DNA of 64,000 bases from Dendrophyllia cribrosa (lineage: Eukaryota > Cnidaria > Anthozoa > Scleractinia > Dendrophylliidae), in NCBI GenBank assembly GCA_024195265.1, contig JAJLRJ010000013.1:9151832-9215831 (forward strand), written 5' to 3'. This document shows, one piece after another, positions 42,901 to 47,540 of this stretch. The notes below the pieces were generated by a model that was not told the DNA's origin, made no database searches, and was given only the letters and a program-made list of their open reading frames with translations. A program made the translations under genes and the position numbers. Within the stretch, counting starts at the first letter, position 1; every line of letters starts with the position of its first letter.

Positions 42901-43998
42901 TTTCAATTCGATCTGGGCAGTGGATATAAGAACCAGCCTGAATAATTTTCACTTAATAATTTTATATTTTCTCACCTTACAGGGTCAAATTTCAGTTATG
43001 TTCCGATTGGCTGCTTTGAAGACGGTCACACTGGAAGTCGACCTCTGCCGCAGATGGTCGGAAATCATCGAAATAACATCAACTGGTACCACATGAGTTC
43101 AACAGTAATGAAATGTGCTCAAGATGCTTGGAATAAAAAGTATGCTGTTTTTGGAGTACAATTTTACGGCGAGTGTTGGTCTGGTCCTTTAGGTTACAAA
43201 ACGTACGATAAAGACGGCTTTAATTTGCAAGGCTGCTGGGAAGGAGTGGGAAAGACAAAGAACAACTACGTTTATGCTTTCACAAGTAAGTGAAAAGAAA
43301 TAGATCTTTTTCGAGTAAAAGCCGCCAATTAATTGTATTTCTGAAACTTTCGCCTCTCACTTCAAAACTTAAAAGTTGTTTTTATTTTCCGGGATTCTTC
43401 TGAGGTTAAAAGCAATTTCAAATCGACGTTTCGGCCAGTTTAACTGGCCTTCTTCAGGAAATTAAGAAAATAAAAGTCAGTATGGCGGACTGTTTTCTTT
43501 TTAATCCGGCAGTTTGATAATTGGGGCAGACAGGTCACGAAATGCAGTCTCTGTATGGGAAAAATCTGGTATTTGACGTCGAATGATTTTTGTCAAGTTA
43601 GATATATAAGAAATTATTGAATAGTAAACTCAAGAGACTAGGTAAAATAATTTTGCGTTAAAATTTGAGCGATATATCTGGGCTACAAAGCGGTGACTTT
43701 GCGTGTTAACCTTTTTTCATACATTTGTTTGTAAAACCTCTCCTTCCCATCATCCCCCGCGTCTCCCGAGAGAGACGACTAGGGCCGAGTCAGGGAGAGA
43801 ACGAAAGCTAGTCAGTTTTTGTGATTTTGTGTAAAGCTGATGAATCCCACGAGCTTATTTTTTTACCCAACAGACTTAGTATCCATGCCGCTTGTAGACT
43901 GCATCTTTACGGTGGATAACAAGACAGTTGCGGAAAACAAATGCACCTCGCAAAAACCTGACTCCGAGATGAAACTGTGTTCTGATGTATGCATGTAG
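17486..43998 (+). CDS. ADAMTS: Secreted ADAMTS metalloprotease, 25 coding exons, complete
   Basis: Coding exons: 17486-17536, 18139-18226, 19198-19403, 19832-19991, 21379-21563, 23191-23274, 24519-24652, 25362-25396, 26134-26239, 28095-28220, 28662-28797, 29327-29419, 30537-30685, 30768-30834, 31891-31975, 32623-32750, 33726-33846, 34388-34477, 36940-37100, 37582-37711, 38384-38510, 39637-39844, 41418-41613, 42983-43285, 43874-43998. Every junction is GT-AG, all phases agree, and the total of 3294 bp is divisible by three. The 1097-residue product has signal peptide, prodomain, zinc protease, disintegrin-like, thrombospondin-1, Cys-rich, spacer, further thrombospondin-1 repeats and a C-terminal module. 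ADAMTS enzymes are secreted and cleave matrix substrates. Which vertebrate member is closest cannot be decided here. It lacks an evident PLAC, CUB or GON-1 module. AATAAA lies at 44660. Confidence 0.92.
18470..18796. mobile_element. MITE with AAGGCCCGTTTACACA ends, in ADAMTS intron 2
   Basis: AAGGCCCGTTTACACAGGCGA-like left end at 18470 is mirrored by TGTGTAAACGGGCCTT ending ~18796. The interior is full of GCGAC/GTCGC words such as TTTTTGTCGCG and GCGACAAAA that pair across the centre, so the whole element can fold. No coding capacity. Confidence 0.8.
20043..20102. repeat. Poly-C followed by (AC)n microsatellite, ADAMTS intron 4
   Basis: A run of C at ~20044-20058 leads directly into an alternating CA tract to 20100. 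The tract starts 50 bp after the exon 4 donor site. Frames through it on both strands are artefacts. Confidence 0.9.
20229..20635. mobile_element. ~407-bp TTAA-flanked MITE, ADAMTS intron 4
   Basis: TTAA at 20225-20228 and 20636-20639 flank ends AAGGAACCTCCATTG and CAATAGAGGTTTCCCT. Inner segments also pair, for example GACGTTAAATTGTTGGAA and TTCCAACAATTTAACGTC, and a TATGACGTCAT core recurs on both sides of the centre. It is a long foldback with the same target rule as several other elements in the window. Confidence 0.75.
20768..20899. repeat. Foldback with TGTCCAAACGATGTCTGTGA arms
   Basis: TGTCCAAACGATGTCTGTGA at ~20768 pairs with TCACAGACATCGTTTGGACA at ~20879-20898. Arms of ~27 bp flank ~75 bp. 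It lies between two larger foldback elements in intron 4. Confidence 0.75.
20994..21321. mobile_element. ~328-bp near-perfect palindromic element, 57 bp before ADAMTS exon 5
   Basis: Arms ~20994-21130 and ~21186-21321 are nearly identical reverse complements; shared words include ATCCACGCAACGCGCGTGAT and GGAATAGGGTATGTATGGGG. The loop is ~55 bp. The high arm identity suggests recent insertion or arm conversion. The pre-mRNA could form a long stem ending close to the exon 5 acceptor. Confidence 0.85.
21379..28220 (+). CDS. ADAMTS exons 5-10: zinc metalloprotease domain
   Basis: Residues ~200-410. Exon 5 opens the catalytic fold with YIEAMLTADKTTCEYYG and ends YLLSTANL. Exon 6 (23191-23274) and exon 7 (24519-24652) continue to EEHYDQAALLTR. 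Exon 8 (25362-25396) is a 35-bp microexon carrying ICGLGSC. Exon 9 (26134-26239) ends with the first half of the zinc site and exon 10 (28095-28220) supplies the rest: HEMGHNIGLPHD at residues 345-356, the full HExxHxxGxxHD motif, with the Met-turn methionine at residue 366 (YIMNRV). All three zinc histidines and the catalytic glutamate are present, so an active enzyme is expected. Confidence 0.92.
22319..22735. mobile_element. ~417-bp MITE with GGCGCTGGTACACTAGGCAA ends, ADAMTS intron 5
   Basis: GGCGCTGGTACACTAGGCAA at 22319 mirrors TTGCCTAGTGTAACAGCGCC ending 22735. The inside repeats GCAACTTGTCTCGCAA and its complement several times, an internally palindromic composition like that of 18470-18796. 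Confidence 0.8.
23378..23850. mobile_element. ~470-bp foldback element, ADAMTS intron 6
   Basis: GCTCAGAAGGAGGTCGGACA near 23406 pairs with TGTCCGACCTCCTTCTGAGC near 23802, and pairing extends outward through GTAGAGTCTA/AGACTCTTCC. The interior at ~23600-23720 (CGCCTCACAGGATTG...AACAAACAACA) is shared with 47420-47540, so it includes a dispersed repeat. Confidence 0.7.
23998..24334. mobile_element. ~337-bp MITE with AGGCCCCGTCCACACTAATG ends, ADAMTS intron 6
   Basis: AGGCCCCGTCCACACTAATG at 23998 mirrors CATTAGTGTGGACGGGGCCT ending ~24335. The interior consists of AAAACG/CGTTTT words that pair throughout. Its terminal design (GGCCCCGT..ACACTA) parallels the elements at 18470 and 22319. Confidence 0.85.
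24867..24969. repeat. ~103-bp hairpin, ADAMTS intron 7
   Basis: GGGCCGGATGGGAAAATATT at 24867 pairs with AATATTTTCCCATCTGGCCC ending 24969; the centre GGACCGAGCGCAGCGAGGTCC is itself a hairpin. A compact, strongly folding repeat. Confidence 0.8.
25462..25630. repeat. ~169-bp foldback, ADAMTS intron 8
   Basis: TCAATAGACCATTTTCGTAT at 25462 pairs with ATACGAATATGGTCTATTGA ending 25630; arms of ~75 bp are nearly identical and include GAACTGGAACTAGCTTGCAA. The frame running across it is a palindrome artefact. Confidence 0.85.
26253..26375 (+). repeat. (TCATG)n / (TTATG)n pentamer microsatellite
   Basis: About two dozen pentamers, TCATG in the first part and TTATG in the second, begin only ~14 bp after the exon 9 donor. 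The switch of unit half way suggests two expansion phases. Confidence 0.9.
26540..26760 (+). repeat. ~106-bp minisatellite variant (subfamily B), ADAMTS intron 9
   Basis: Two units ~106 bp apart share GGATTTCATCCACAGACTCA and AAAGTTAGAACCACCTTGTA with an added TACAGC.TAATAAACAGCACC segment not present in the 88-bp form. Related decayed units occur at 38000-38310, 57470-57750 and, reversed, at 59340-59400 and 61200-61985. Confidence 0.8.
27108..27560. repeat. Poly-C tract and dispersed repeat with TGACGTCA-like motifs, ADAMTS intron 9
   Basis: A C run at 27112-27130 precedes a stretch resembling 18850-19000 and 30885-31020: TAACTTCAAGAA, CTATGA..ATGAAACCTAGAG, ..ATGACGT, GGCCGCCATCTTGGAT. The three are diverged copies of one repeat family inside ADAMTS introns. 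Confidence 0.55.
28662..29419 (+). CDS. ADAMTS exons 11-12: disintegrin-like domain
   Basis: Residues ~392-468. Exon 11 (28662-28797) encodes LPPGYINDIDKQCQLAYG, the usual start of the ADAMTS disintegrin-like domain, and CPSLR. Exon 12 (29327-29419) encodes CGAMYCTKGSSCYSRGAP and an ending GTACGYRK. The cysteine pattern matches the family; there is no RGD motif. Intron 11 between them contains the (GAT/GAC)n microsatellite. Confidence 0.9.
28904..29265 (+). repeat. (GAT/GAC)n microsatellite, ADAMTS intron 11
   Basis: A long imperfect trinucleotide tract of GAT and GAC units fills most of the 529-bp intron between exons 11 and 12. It yields meaningless poly-Asp/Met open frames. It is strongly purine/pyrimidine asymmetric. 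Confidence 0.9.
29437..29560 (-). mobile_element. Probable LINE-type 3-prime end in antisense, ADAMTS intron 12
   Basis: (AACAT)n followed by ACTTTATTTAACGTGGATGT reads on the minus strand as AAATAAAGT then a short tandem tail, the form of many CR1/L2-like LINE ends. Compare (CAA)nCTTTATTT at 62347. No coding part was recognised upstream. Confidence 0.4.
30038..30486. mobile_element. ~449-bp MITE, copy 2, ADAMTS intron 12
   Basis: Ends ATAACAATCCGTGTAAGAAG and CTTCTTACACGGATTGTTA are a clean inverted pair of over 20 bp. The body matches 7285-7743. It stops 50 bp before exon 13, so it lies in the region that supplies the branch point and acceptor for that exon. Confidence 0.85.
30537..30834 (+). 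CDS. ADAMTS exons 13-14: first thrombospondin type-1 repeat
   Basis: Residues 469-540. Exon 13 (30537-30685) has WCMQGIC, then a proline-rich linker and the repeat core SWGPWGSYGACTRTCGGGV, with the WxxW motif that is commonly C-mannosylated. Exon 14 (30768-30834) ends FAMCNTQ. The intron between them is only 82 bp and contains a stretch resembling the end of the 88-bp-minisatellite carrier element. Confidence 0.92.
31050..31230. mobile_element. ~181-bp MITE with AGACTACGAGCAGTCCCTCT ends, ADAMTS intron 14
   Basis: AGACTACGAGCAGTCCCTCT at 31050 mirrors AGAGGGACTGCTCGTAGTCT ending 31229; pairing continues through TTTCCCAGCTTAGTCC. The interior is GC-rich with GCGAGCGG and CCGCTCGC words. Non-coding. 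Confidence 0.85.
31529..31550. repeat. Poly-G tract, ADAMTS intron 14
   Basis: An unbroken run of about 22 G, followed by TTGTCGGGGGTAGGGG. One of roughly a dozen long G or C homopolymers in the window. Confidence 0.95.
31891..33846 (+). CDS. ADAMTS exons 15-17: cysteine-rich domain
   Basis: Residues ~541-651. Exon 15 (31891-31975) begins ECAVDRFRQEQCEEQN, the signature following the first thrombospondin repeat. Exon 16 (32623-32750) encodes KCTLTCVTGSKGYFFGHVKD and DVCIEGKCY. Exon 17 (33726-33846) encodes VGCDKQLGGKVLDRCLNCGG and CVLTKGTYTKNYRVYG, the passage into the spacer. Cysteine spacing follows the ADAMTS Cys-rich pattern. This domain and the spacer usually set substrate and matrix binding. 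Confidence 0.9.
32205..32345. repeat. ~140-bp foldback, ADAMTS intron 15
   Basis: TTGAGTTATATAAGCACTCG pairs with GCGTGCTTATATAACTCAAT about 110 bp later; the centre has nested GAAGTGCGAGAAGCAC/GTGCTTCTCTGCACTTC pairing. Flanks (31990-32110 and 32400-32460) share ATAAAATGGTCAAGGAAATG-like phrases. Confidence 0.75.
33391..33427. repeat. Poly-G tract, ADAMTS intron 16
   Basis: A run of over 20 G followed by AGGGGGAGGGGGG. Frames through it give poly-Gly or poly-Pro artefacts. Confidence 0.95.
33535..33640 (+). mobile_element. SINE body fragment related to the SINE at 42430-42680
   Basis: ACCGGTGACATAATGCTG, TTTACCCTGCAATAGACTAG and CATCCAGGGGGGAGTAG match, in the opposite strand sense, the body downstream of the tRNA-like head at 42622-42677. 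The head is missing here. Confidence 0.6.
33913..33980. repeat. CpG-rich 13-bp tandem repeat, ADAMTS intron 17
   Basis: Four to five units of CGTTTCGCGYGCA alternate T and C at one position, giving a 26-bp higher-order period. The tract is extremely CpG-dense within AT-rich DNA and abuts the left end of the element at 33982. Confidence 0.85.
33982..34171. mobile_element. ~190-bp MITE with AATAGACAAATTCGGCT ends, ADAMTS intron 17
   Basis: AATAGACAAATTCGGCTGAC at ~33982 mirrors GTTAGCCGAATTTGTCTATT ending ~34171. Arms of about 85 bp include TACCCAATTCAAACCTT and a TATGGAAAT core. No coding capacity. Confidence 0.85.
34388..37711 (+). CDS. ADAMTS exons 18-20: spacer domain and start of the second thrombospondin repeat
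   Basis: Residues ~652-778. Exon 18 (34388-34477) reads MFVIPKGATRVLIRERSK and SYNFL. Exon 19 (36940-37100) continues SIVSDATGQYYVPVPSWSG and ends ITIRGPTNEALQAK. Exon 20 (37582-37711) has a YSGYHANPGIEYSYYVPG strand, then FIWKHKKEGSCSASCAGG, a thrombospondin repeat start in which the usual WxxW is reduced to a single tryptophan. The spacer is cysteine-free, as in the family. Confidence 0.9.
34918..35202. mobile_element. 285-bp near-perfect palindrome, ADAMTS intron 18
   Basis: Arms 34918-35053 and 35066-35202 are almost exact reverse complements with a loop of only ~12 bp; the centre is GGGGGCTAATTGTTTTTTAG with CCCCC completing the stem. Shared words include GAAATAGTAAAGGTAAAAAC and ATTTGCCCGATATTTCGGTT. 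Such tight palindromes are unstable and usually young. Confidence 0.9.
36120..36325 (+). mobile_element. Probable Penelope-like element 3-prime tail, ADAMTS intron 18
   Basis: T-rich sequence ends with ATGACCGTAGAATGGCCGAA and ACGTCGCG, resembling the GGCCGAAA..GTC-type tail near 14530 and (reversed) 43425. No nuclease or reverse transcriptase frame is recognised. Confidence 0.4.
38384..41613 (+). CDS. ADAMTS exons 21-23: C-terminal thrombospondin type-1 repeats
   Basis: Residues ~779-955. Exon 21 (38384-38510) completes the second repeat and ends CNVHPCPK. Exon 22 (39637-39844) has LGVWSPCSKLCGSGQQHRN and runs to WIAGHWSQ. The acceptor is the TTCTTAG ending at 39636; the tempting CAG seven bases later would break the frame. 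Exon 23 (41418-41613) begins CSVLCGGGNKTRQVEC, completing a fourth repeat, then CYKWRVEYPCRSCGG. In total there are four thrombospondin-1 repeats including the central one. Confidence 0.88.
38560..39080 (+). repeat. Pyrimidine-rich minisatellite (CCCTTATTCACTCC-type), ADAMTS intron 21
   Basis: About 450 bp of irregular 13-20-bp units such as CCCCCTTATTCACTCCC end in a poly-C run at 39060-39080. The plus strand is almost purine-free. It lies between exon 21 and exon 22. Confidence 0.9.
39133..39268. mobile_element. ~136-bp MITE with AGGGGCGTAGCC ends, ADAMTS intron 21
   Basis: ACAGGGGCGTAGCCAGGAC at 39132 mirrors GTAGCTACGCCCCTAGT near 39254-39270. The interior is short, with CTTTTTCAG in both halves. 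The AGGGGCGTAGC terminus is typical of small hAT-type elements, an inference from memory. Confidence 0.65.
39855..39919 (+). repeat. GGGAGGGGAGG minisatellite at the exon 22 donor
   Basis: Tandem GGGAGG/GGGAGGGG units begin about 12 bp after the donor GTAAGT at 39845 and run to ~39919. The G-tracts could form G-quadruplexes in the pre-mRNA beside the splice site. The frame into it adds a glycine-rich artefact tail to exon 22. Confidence 0.9.
40200..40406 (-). mobile_element. tRNA-derived SINE, ADAMTS intron 22
   Basis: On the minus strand, 40406-40335 reads as a tRNA-like head: A-box AGTTCAGTGGTTAGAGC and B-box GGGTTCGAATCCC, about 35 bp apart. A T-rich body follows towards lower coordinates. 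The head is not a plausible functional tRNA because the acceptor arm does not pair well; a SINE is the better call. Confidence 0.7.
40654..41104. mobile_element. ~450-bp element with poly-G/poly-C ends and GTCAAAGG duplication, ADAMTS intron 22
   Basis: GTCAAAGG at 40646-40653 and 41105-41112 flank an element that begins GCCGGGG with a run of ~24 G and ends with a run of ~27 C then GG. Inside, CGGGAATGCTCCGCCC near the left mirrors GGGCGGAGCATCCCCG near the right. The centre repeats GGTACCCCTTT(C)ATATACC several times. A second copy is at 58744-59236 and related fragments at 45625-45790. It carries no gene. Confidence 0.8.
41630..42031 (-). mobile_element. Inverted-repeat element carrying the 88-bp minisatellite, reverse copy, ADAMTS intron 23
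   Basis: GTTAACCCATACACTCCTAG at ~41630 and CCCCTAGGAGTTAAAGGGTT near 42010-42030 are diverged mirrored ends. Between them lie about 2.5 units of the 88-bp repeat in reverse orientation (GATTTCAT...GACTCAAAA appears as its complement). It starts only ~17 bp after the exon 23 donor at 41614. Confidence 0.75.
42430..42680 (-). mobile_element. tRNA-derived SINE with poly-G body, ADAMTS intron 23
   Basis: On the minus strand 42677-42622 reads GGCGCGGTGGTCTAGTGGAC (A-box region) and GTGGTTCGATCC (B-box). The body continues to lower coordinates through CCGGCGACATAATGC and two G runs (plus-strand C runs at 42465-42484 and 42516-42533). The body matches 33535-33640. The head resembles a tRNA but the rest does not fold as one. 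Confidence 0.7.
42983..43998 (+). CDS. ADAMTS exons 24-25: C-terminal WSC-like module and tail
   Basis: Exon 24 (42983-43285) encodes residues ~956-1056, a self-contained module: YVPIGCFEDGHTGSRPLPQ, then CAQDAWNKKYAVFGVQFYGE, CWSGPLGYKTYD and CWEGVGKTKNNYVYAF. The order GCF...C...FGVQF..ECWSG...C resembles WSC-type carbohydrate-binding folds, and I associate such modules with anthozoan extracellular proteins; both statements are inference. It is encoded by one phase 1-1 exon, the classic form of a shuffled module. Exon 25 (43874-43998) adds 40 residues with four cysteines and the stop TAG. Known vertebrate ADAMTS C-terminal modules (PLAC, CUB, GON-1) are not recognised here. Confidence 0.85.
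43405..43465 (-). mobile_element. Probable Penelope-like element tail, reversed, ADAMTS intron 24
   Basis: The minus strand reads CCTGAAGAAGGCCAGTTAAA, CTGGCCGAAACGTCGATTT, a hairpin plus GAAACGTCG phrase similar to those at 14520 and 36230. Only the tail is recognised. Confidence 0.45.
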
Positions 43999-44195
43999 TG
44001 AAACAAACATTACACGAGCAACCAGCTCACGACTCATAAGGTAATAACTCTTACGAGATTATATTGTCATTTTTCTGCTTCGATAATAGATCCAGATGAC
44101 TAAAATCGTGCAATCTGATTGGTTGCCTGAGCGGCCTCGATTTTGCTAACCTGGATCTGAACTTAGTATACGAATAATATGCCCCAGTAGGCTAC

Positions 44196-44470
44196 TTAGG
44201 CCCGGGTCAAACGCCGTTCTTCACATAAGCCGAACTCAATTAATTGAGTTTGGCTCATGTGAAGTTCGCCGTTTGACTTAGTTAAGTTCGACTGATTGTA
44301 TTTGGATCGGCTAGCCGTTCTTCACGACTGGTGCAGCCGTGAAGAACGGCTGAGGTTGAGTTCGGCTGAATTAAGTTCGACGTTTGACTCAACAGGCGAC
44401 CTTTATTAATTCAGTCGACCTAAACTGTAATTAGGTTCTGCTCATGTCACGGCGTTTGACCTAAGCCTTA
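44196..44470. mobile_element. ~275-bp MITE in the presumed ADAMTS 3-prime untranslated region
   Basis: TTAGGCCCGGGTCAAACGCC at 44196 mirrors CGGCGTTTGACCTAAGCC ending ~44467. Internal GTTCTTCAC/GTGAAGAAC and GTTCGGCTGAA words pair with each other. It lies between the stop codon (43998) and the polyadenylation signal (44660), so it would be in the mature mRNA unless a 3-prime intron removes it. Confidence 0.75.
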
Positions 44471-44659
44471 GCGTGCTTAAATAATTTTTTTTAGGTAATT
44501 TATAACTGATTGCTTGTATTTTTACCTACATTACAGGTTACATTGGATCGAAGAAATTAAAAATACAACAGGTTAACGGCTATGGAGGACTAATTGTTTA
44601 CTTTCAGTTAAATTCTTGCTTTTATTTTTGTTAAAATCTGTAAAATGGGCAAGGGATTC

Positions 44660-44665
44660 AATAAA
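44660..44665 (+). promoter_or_regulatory. Polyadenylation signal AATAAA for the ADAMTS gene
   Basis: Canonical AATAAA 662 bp after the stop codon. No earlier canonical hexamer on the plus strand was seen between 43999 and here. A GT/T-rich element (TTAGTTCCATTTTTTTCT) follows 20-40 bp downstream. Confidence 0.6.
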
Positions 44666-44689
44666 ATATTTCAGTTACAGCACGCTTAG

Positions 44690-46128
44690 TTCCATTTTTT
44701 TCTACTAACAAAACAAAATTCAGTGGAACCTTAAATTCAGTGGACACCGTGTTAACAGAAATCGATAAAAAATAGTCCAGTTTTGTGATAAATTACCACC
44801 CTAATATACCAAAACTGTTGATGAGTGTCCCTAGTCATTGATGGACTGGATCGGAATGAACTTCTGTCAAGTTTTCACATTTTTGTTAAAAAAATGGGCT
44901 ATAAAACGGACCATAATTTATTCCTCTTTCAAGAATTCGTTAATTTTTTCCCTTGGTGTTTTAAATCGTAATGGTAGTATTTTATGCATAAGTAAAGATA
45001 TTGTCGTACGGATTGACCAAAGTCAGTCAGTCAGTTCAGTTCCGTCGACTTAAATGTCGAGAATTAAGTCGGGTACGGTGCCTGACACTTCACACATCAC
45101 GGTCTGTCATGAGACAGGCCAGCTCCTCCTTTGTCTCTACTCCAGTATGTTCAGTCCGTCATCTTCACCATTGTTTTTGCTCGTCGTCCAGGATCTCTCT
45201 TACCATGCTACAGTTCCCAGATAATAACCTTATTGGCTGGAAGCTCTGGGTGACGATAACAGTGTCCGGCCGTCAATCTTCTAGAGTTGATCGTTTCTAA
45301 AAATACGGTCAAAATCCCCATGGCACTGTCCCTTTAAAGTCTTAGAGATACAAAAAAATTACCCCCATCCCATACTCCCGCTTTGCAGTGTTGTTTGTGT
45401 AGTACCAGTTCGCAAACAACTCTGCACAGCGGGGGAAGGGGTCGAGGGGCGGGGGAAATTGGGGGTGGGGCGTGTAGAGATGAAAACAAACCGTTGTTAA
45501 GTGGGAGAGGCTCGCAAAGTCAGTTACTGGTTTGTTCGTTTATCGGTTGAACGGTTGAATTCCACCTAAAGATCTTTTAAAGTGTCTCAATCAACGTGCT
45601 TAGTCCCCACTGGTATAATAGCCCGGTGGGGGGGGGGGGGGGGGGGGGGGGGGGTACTCCCATATATGAGCTATATAGATATGTGCCGCTGTGAAGGGTA
45701 TGGTTTGGCTTAAAAGAGCAGGGGGGGGGGGGGGCTTAATAAATTTCTTGCTCCAAAAGGGAGGGGGGGGGGGGGGGCGCTTTATAGAGGTTAAACCGTA
45801 AGTCTTACTTTAAAATGGACAATGTCTTGGCTGATTTATTGTGTTTTTATGACTATGGTCAGGGGCTCCCAGTTTAAAGTGAAAGGATGAAGCAATAAAA
45901 GTTTAATATGAAAGCAACGAAAAAGTTACGTCCGTACAATTTTTTTATCCATTCCAAATTTAGTTGTATAATACGTGGTATTACAATAATATATATAGGT
46001 GGTTTGCAATCAATCTCTAGAGACATAGATAACAATAGTGAAACGAACAAATGCTGGTGGACGAACAAAAGGAGCTAATGAGAGAACTATTGTTTATGTC
46101 CACCAGCATGGCGGCGATGACGTAACAT
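44690..46128. other. Intergenic region with poly-G tracts
   Basis: No gene recognised. A G run at 45628-45652 followed by TACTCCCATATATGAGC, and further G runs at 45721-45734 and ~45763-45777, resemble fragments of the poly-G-ended element family. About 45318-45341 (GGTCAAAATCCCCATGGCAC...TTTAA) resembles, reversed, the start at 42030 (TTAAAGTGGAAGTGTCATGG), a solo end of another TTAA-type repeat. Confidence 0.5.
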
Positions 46129-46411
46129 GAACAAGCTTAACTAAGGTGAAACTTAACTAAGGTGAAAGGTTGGAAGCACAAGAATTAAGATTGACGACCG
46201 GGCTATTTTCAATTTTAGCAATTCTCAAAAACAGTAAGCTTATTACCCGACCGTCTGAACAGTACATTTAGACCGTACAAAAGTTCACAAAAACAACTTT
46301 TCTCTGTCTAGAATAACTAGTACGACTACTTTCCGAATAAAATACAGTTTTTGTTTGTCAAAAATTGCCCGAGAAACTGATTTGGAAATCAAAATTGCAA
46401 AAATGCACAAA
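46129..46411 (+). repeat. Dispersed repeat, copy 2 (first copy at 1469)
   Basis: Matches 1469-1750 in the same orientation with scattered substitutions. The ACTAAGGTGAAACTTA tandem at the start is present in both. No coding potential. Confidence 0.75.
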
Positions 46412-47400
46412 CATAGATGTTGTAGAAGTGCAAAACAACAGACAACCGCCCACACGGTTTAATTGATCTTTCTTCTATAAAAGGCGTATGATACATGTAG
46501 TTTATCAAAAGTAGTTTATGAGTAAAACAAGCGCAACGTATACCCACTAGACATTTTCAGGTCATTTTCTCTATTGTCGGAAGCACGCTTAGCGATATTT
46601 TAAATTGGATGTTGAAATGATGTGCTCAATCTTGTTTCAAGAGGCCGCGTACATGTACCTATTGTACCTATGAACCTTTTATGGTCACATTTTGCATAAT
46701 TTTAGTTTTTTTAATTTCTGTGAAGATGTAACATTAATCTAGAAAATATTAAAAGAAGTTTTGAAAAATCATTAAAAGAACTCGAGATATTCTCAAAAAA
46801 AGAGTTTTAAGGGAATAGTTGATAAGCAGCTATAGGTGTGATAATCCGATAATCCCATTCCGGAGTGCAGCGCCTTCTTGTACTTTTCCAACTAAATCGT
46901 TTATCTGCGATCTCGCATTACACGTTATATACATATTTTGTTTACATCGCAATGCGGAGCGCATTTTTCATCTTCTATTGTAGCATCCTAGCGTATTCTC
47001 CGCGGCGGTTTTCCATGTTTCACACGGTCGTCTACGCTTGTTTCAATTCCTGACAATTTCCAATTTGACCATTAAAGCCAAAGTGGAAATTTTTTGTTAG
47101 CAGATTTCAGAGAGATGACGAGTGAGAAGAACAGCGGCAAAGAAGAAAAGCCCAATTATGAATGAATTTACTTGCTTGCATATCTATTTCTGCTACCAGC
47201 GTGTGTTTTAGGTCACTTTTCGCGGCCACTTCTGTTGACTCTCTAGTTGACTCTGTTGTGTTTTCATTTCTTTGAAAACTCTCACTGCCCTTTTCAGCTC
47301 GTTTGTTTCCAGGAAAAATTTGCTGCGTTCTCGTTACGTTCTTTCCGCTCATTTGGGTTTTCAGTTGCGCAAACTTCGCCGTTTTTTCCATGATTTTTCG
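46412..47400. other. Intergenic sequence
   Basis: No gene recognised. A 160-codon minus-strand frame (47107-47589) overlaps the dispersed repeat at 47420-47540 and has no recognisable domain, so it is not called as a gene. Confidence 0.4.
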
Positions 47401-47419
47401 GCGGGCGAAACTCTCAGAA

Positions 47420-47540
47420 CGCCTCACAGGATTGGCTGAGAAAACAATAGAACAAACAACAGAAGAATGGACCCTAGCCCTGAAACAATAGAGCTTCGTG
47501 ATACCCAGGACCAATAAAATTAGACTAGAGGTTCTAAAGA
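47420..47540 (+). repeat. Dispersed repeat shared with 23600-23720
   Basis: CGCCTCACAGGATTG, then AACAAACAACA.AA.AATGGA and CCTAGCCCT..AACAATAGAG align with the interior of the intron 6 foldback element. Copies are moderately diverged. Confidence 0.65.

Noticed and set aside
45001..45300. 99-codon plus-strand frame
   Set aside because: No domain, atypical serine/arginine-rich composition and a repeat-like right end; not supported as a gene.
42026..45341. One large TTAA-bounded element spanning ADAMTS exons 24 and 25
   Set aside because: The end-like sequences at 42030 and 45318 are mirrored, but the interval contains exons that complete the gene in phase; two solo ends are more likely.
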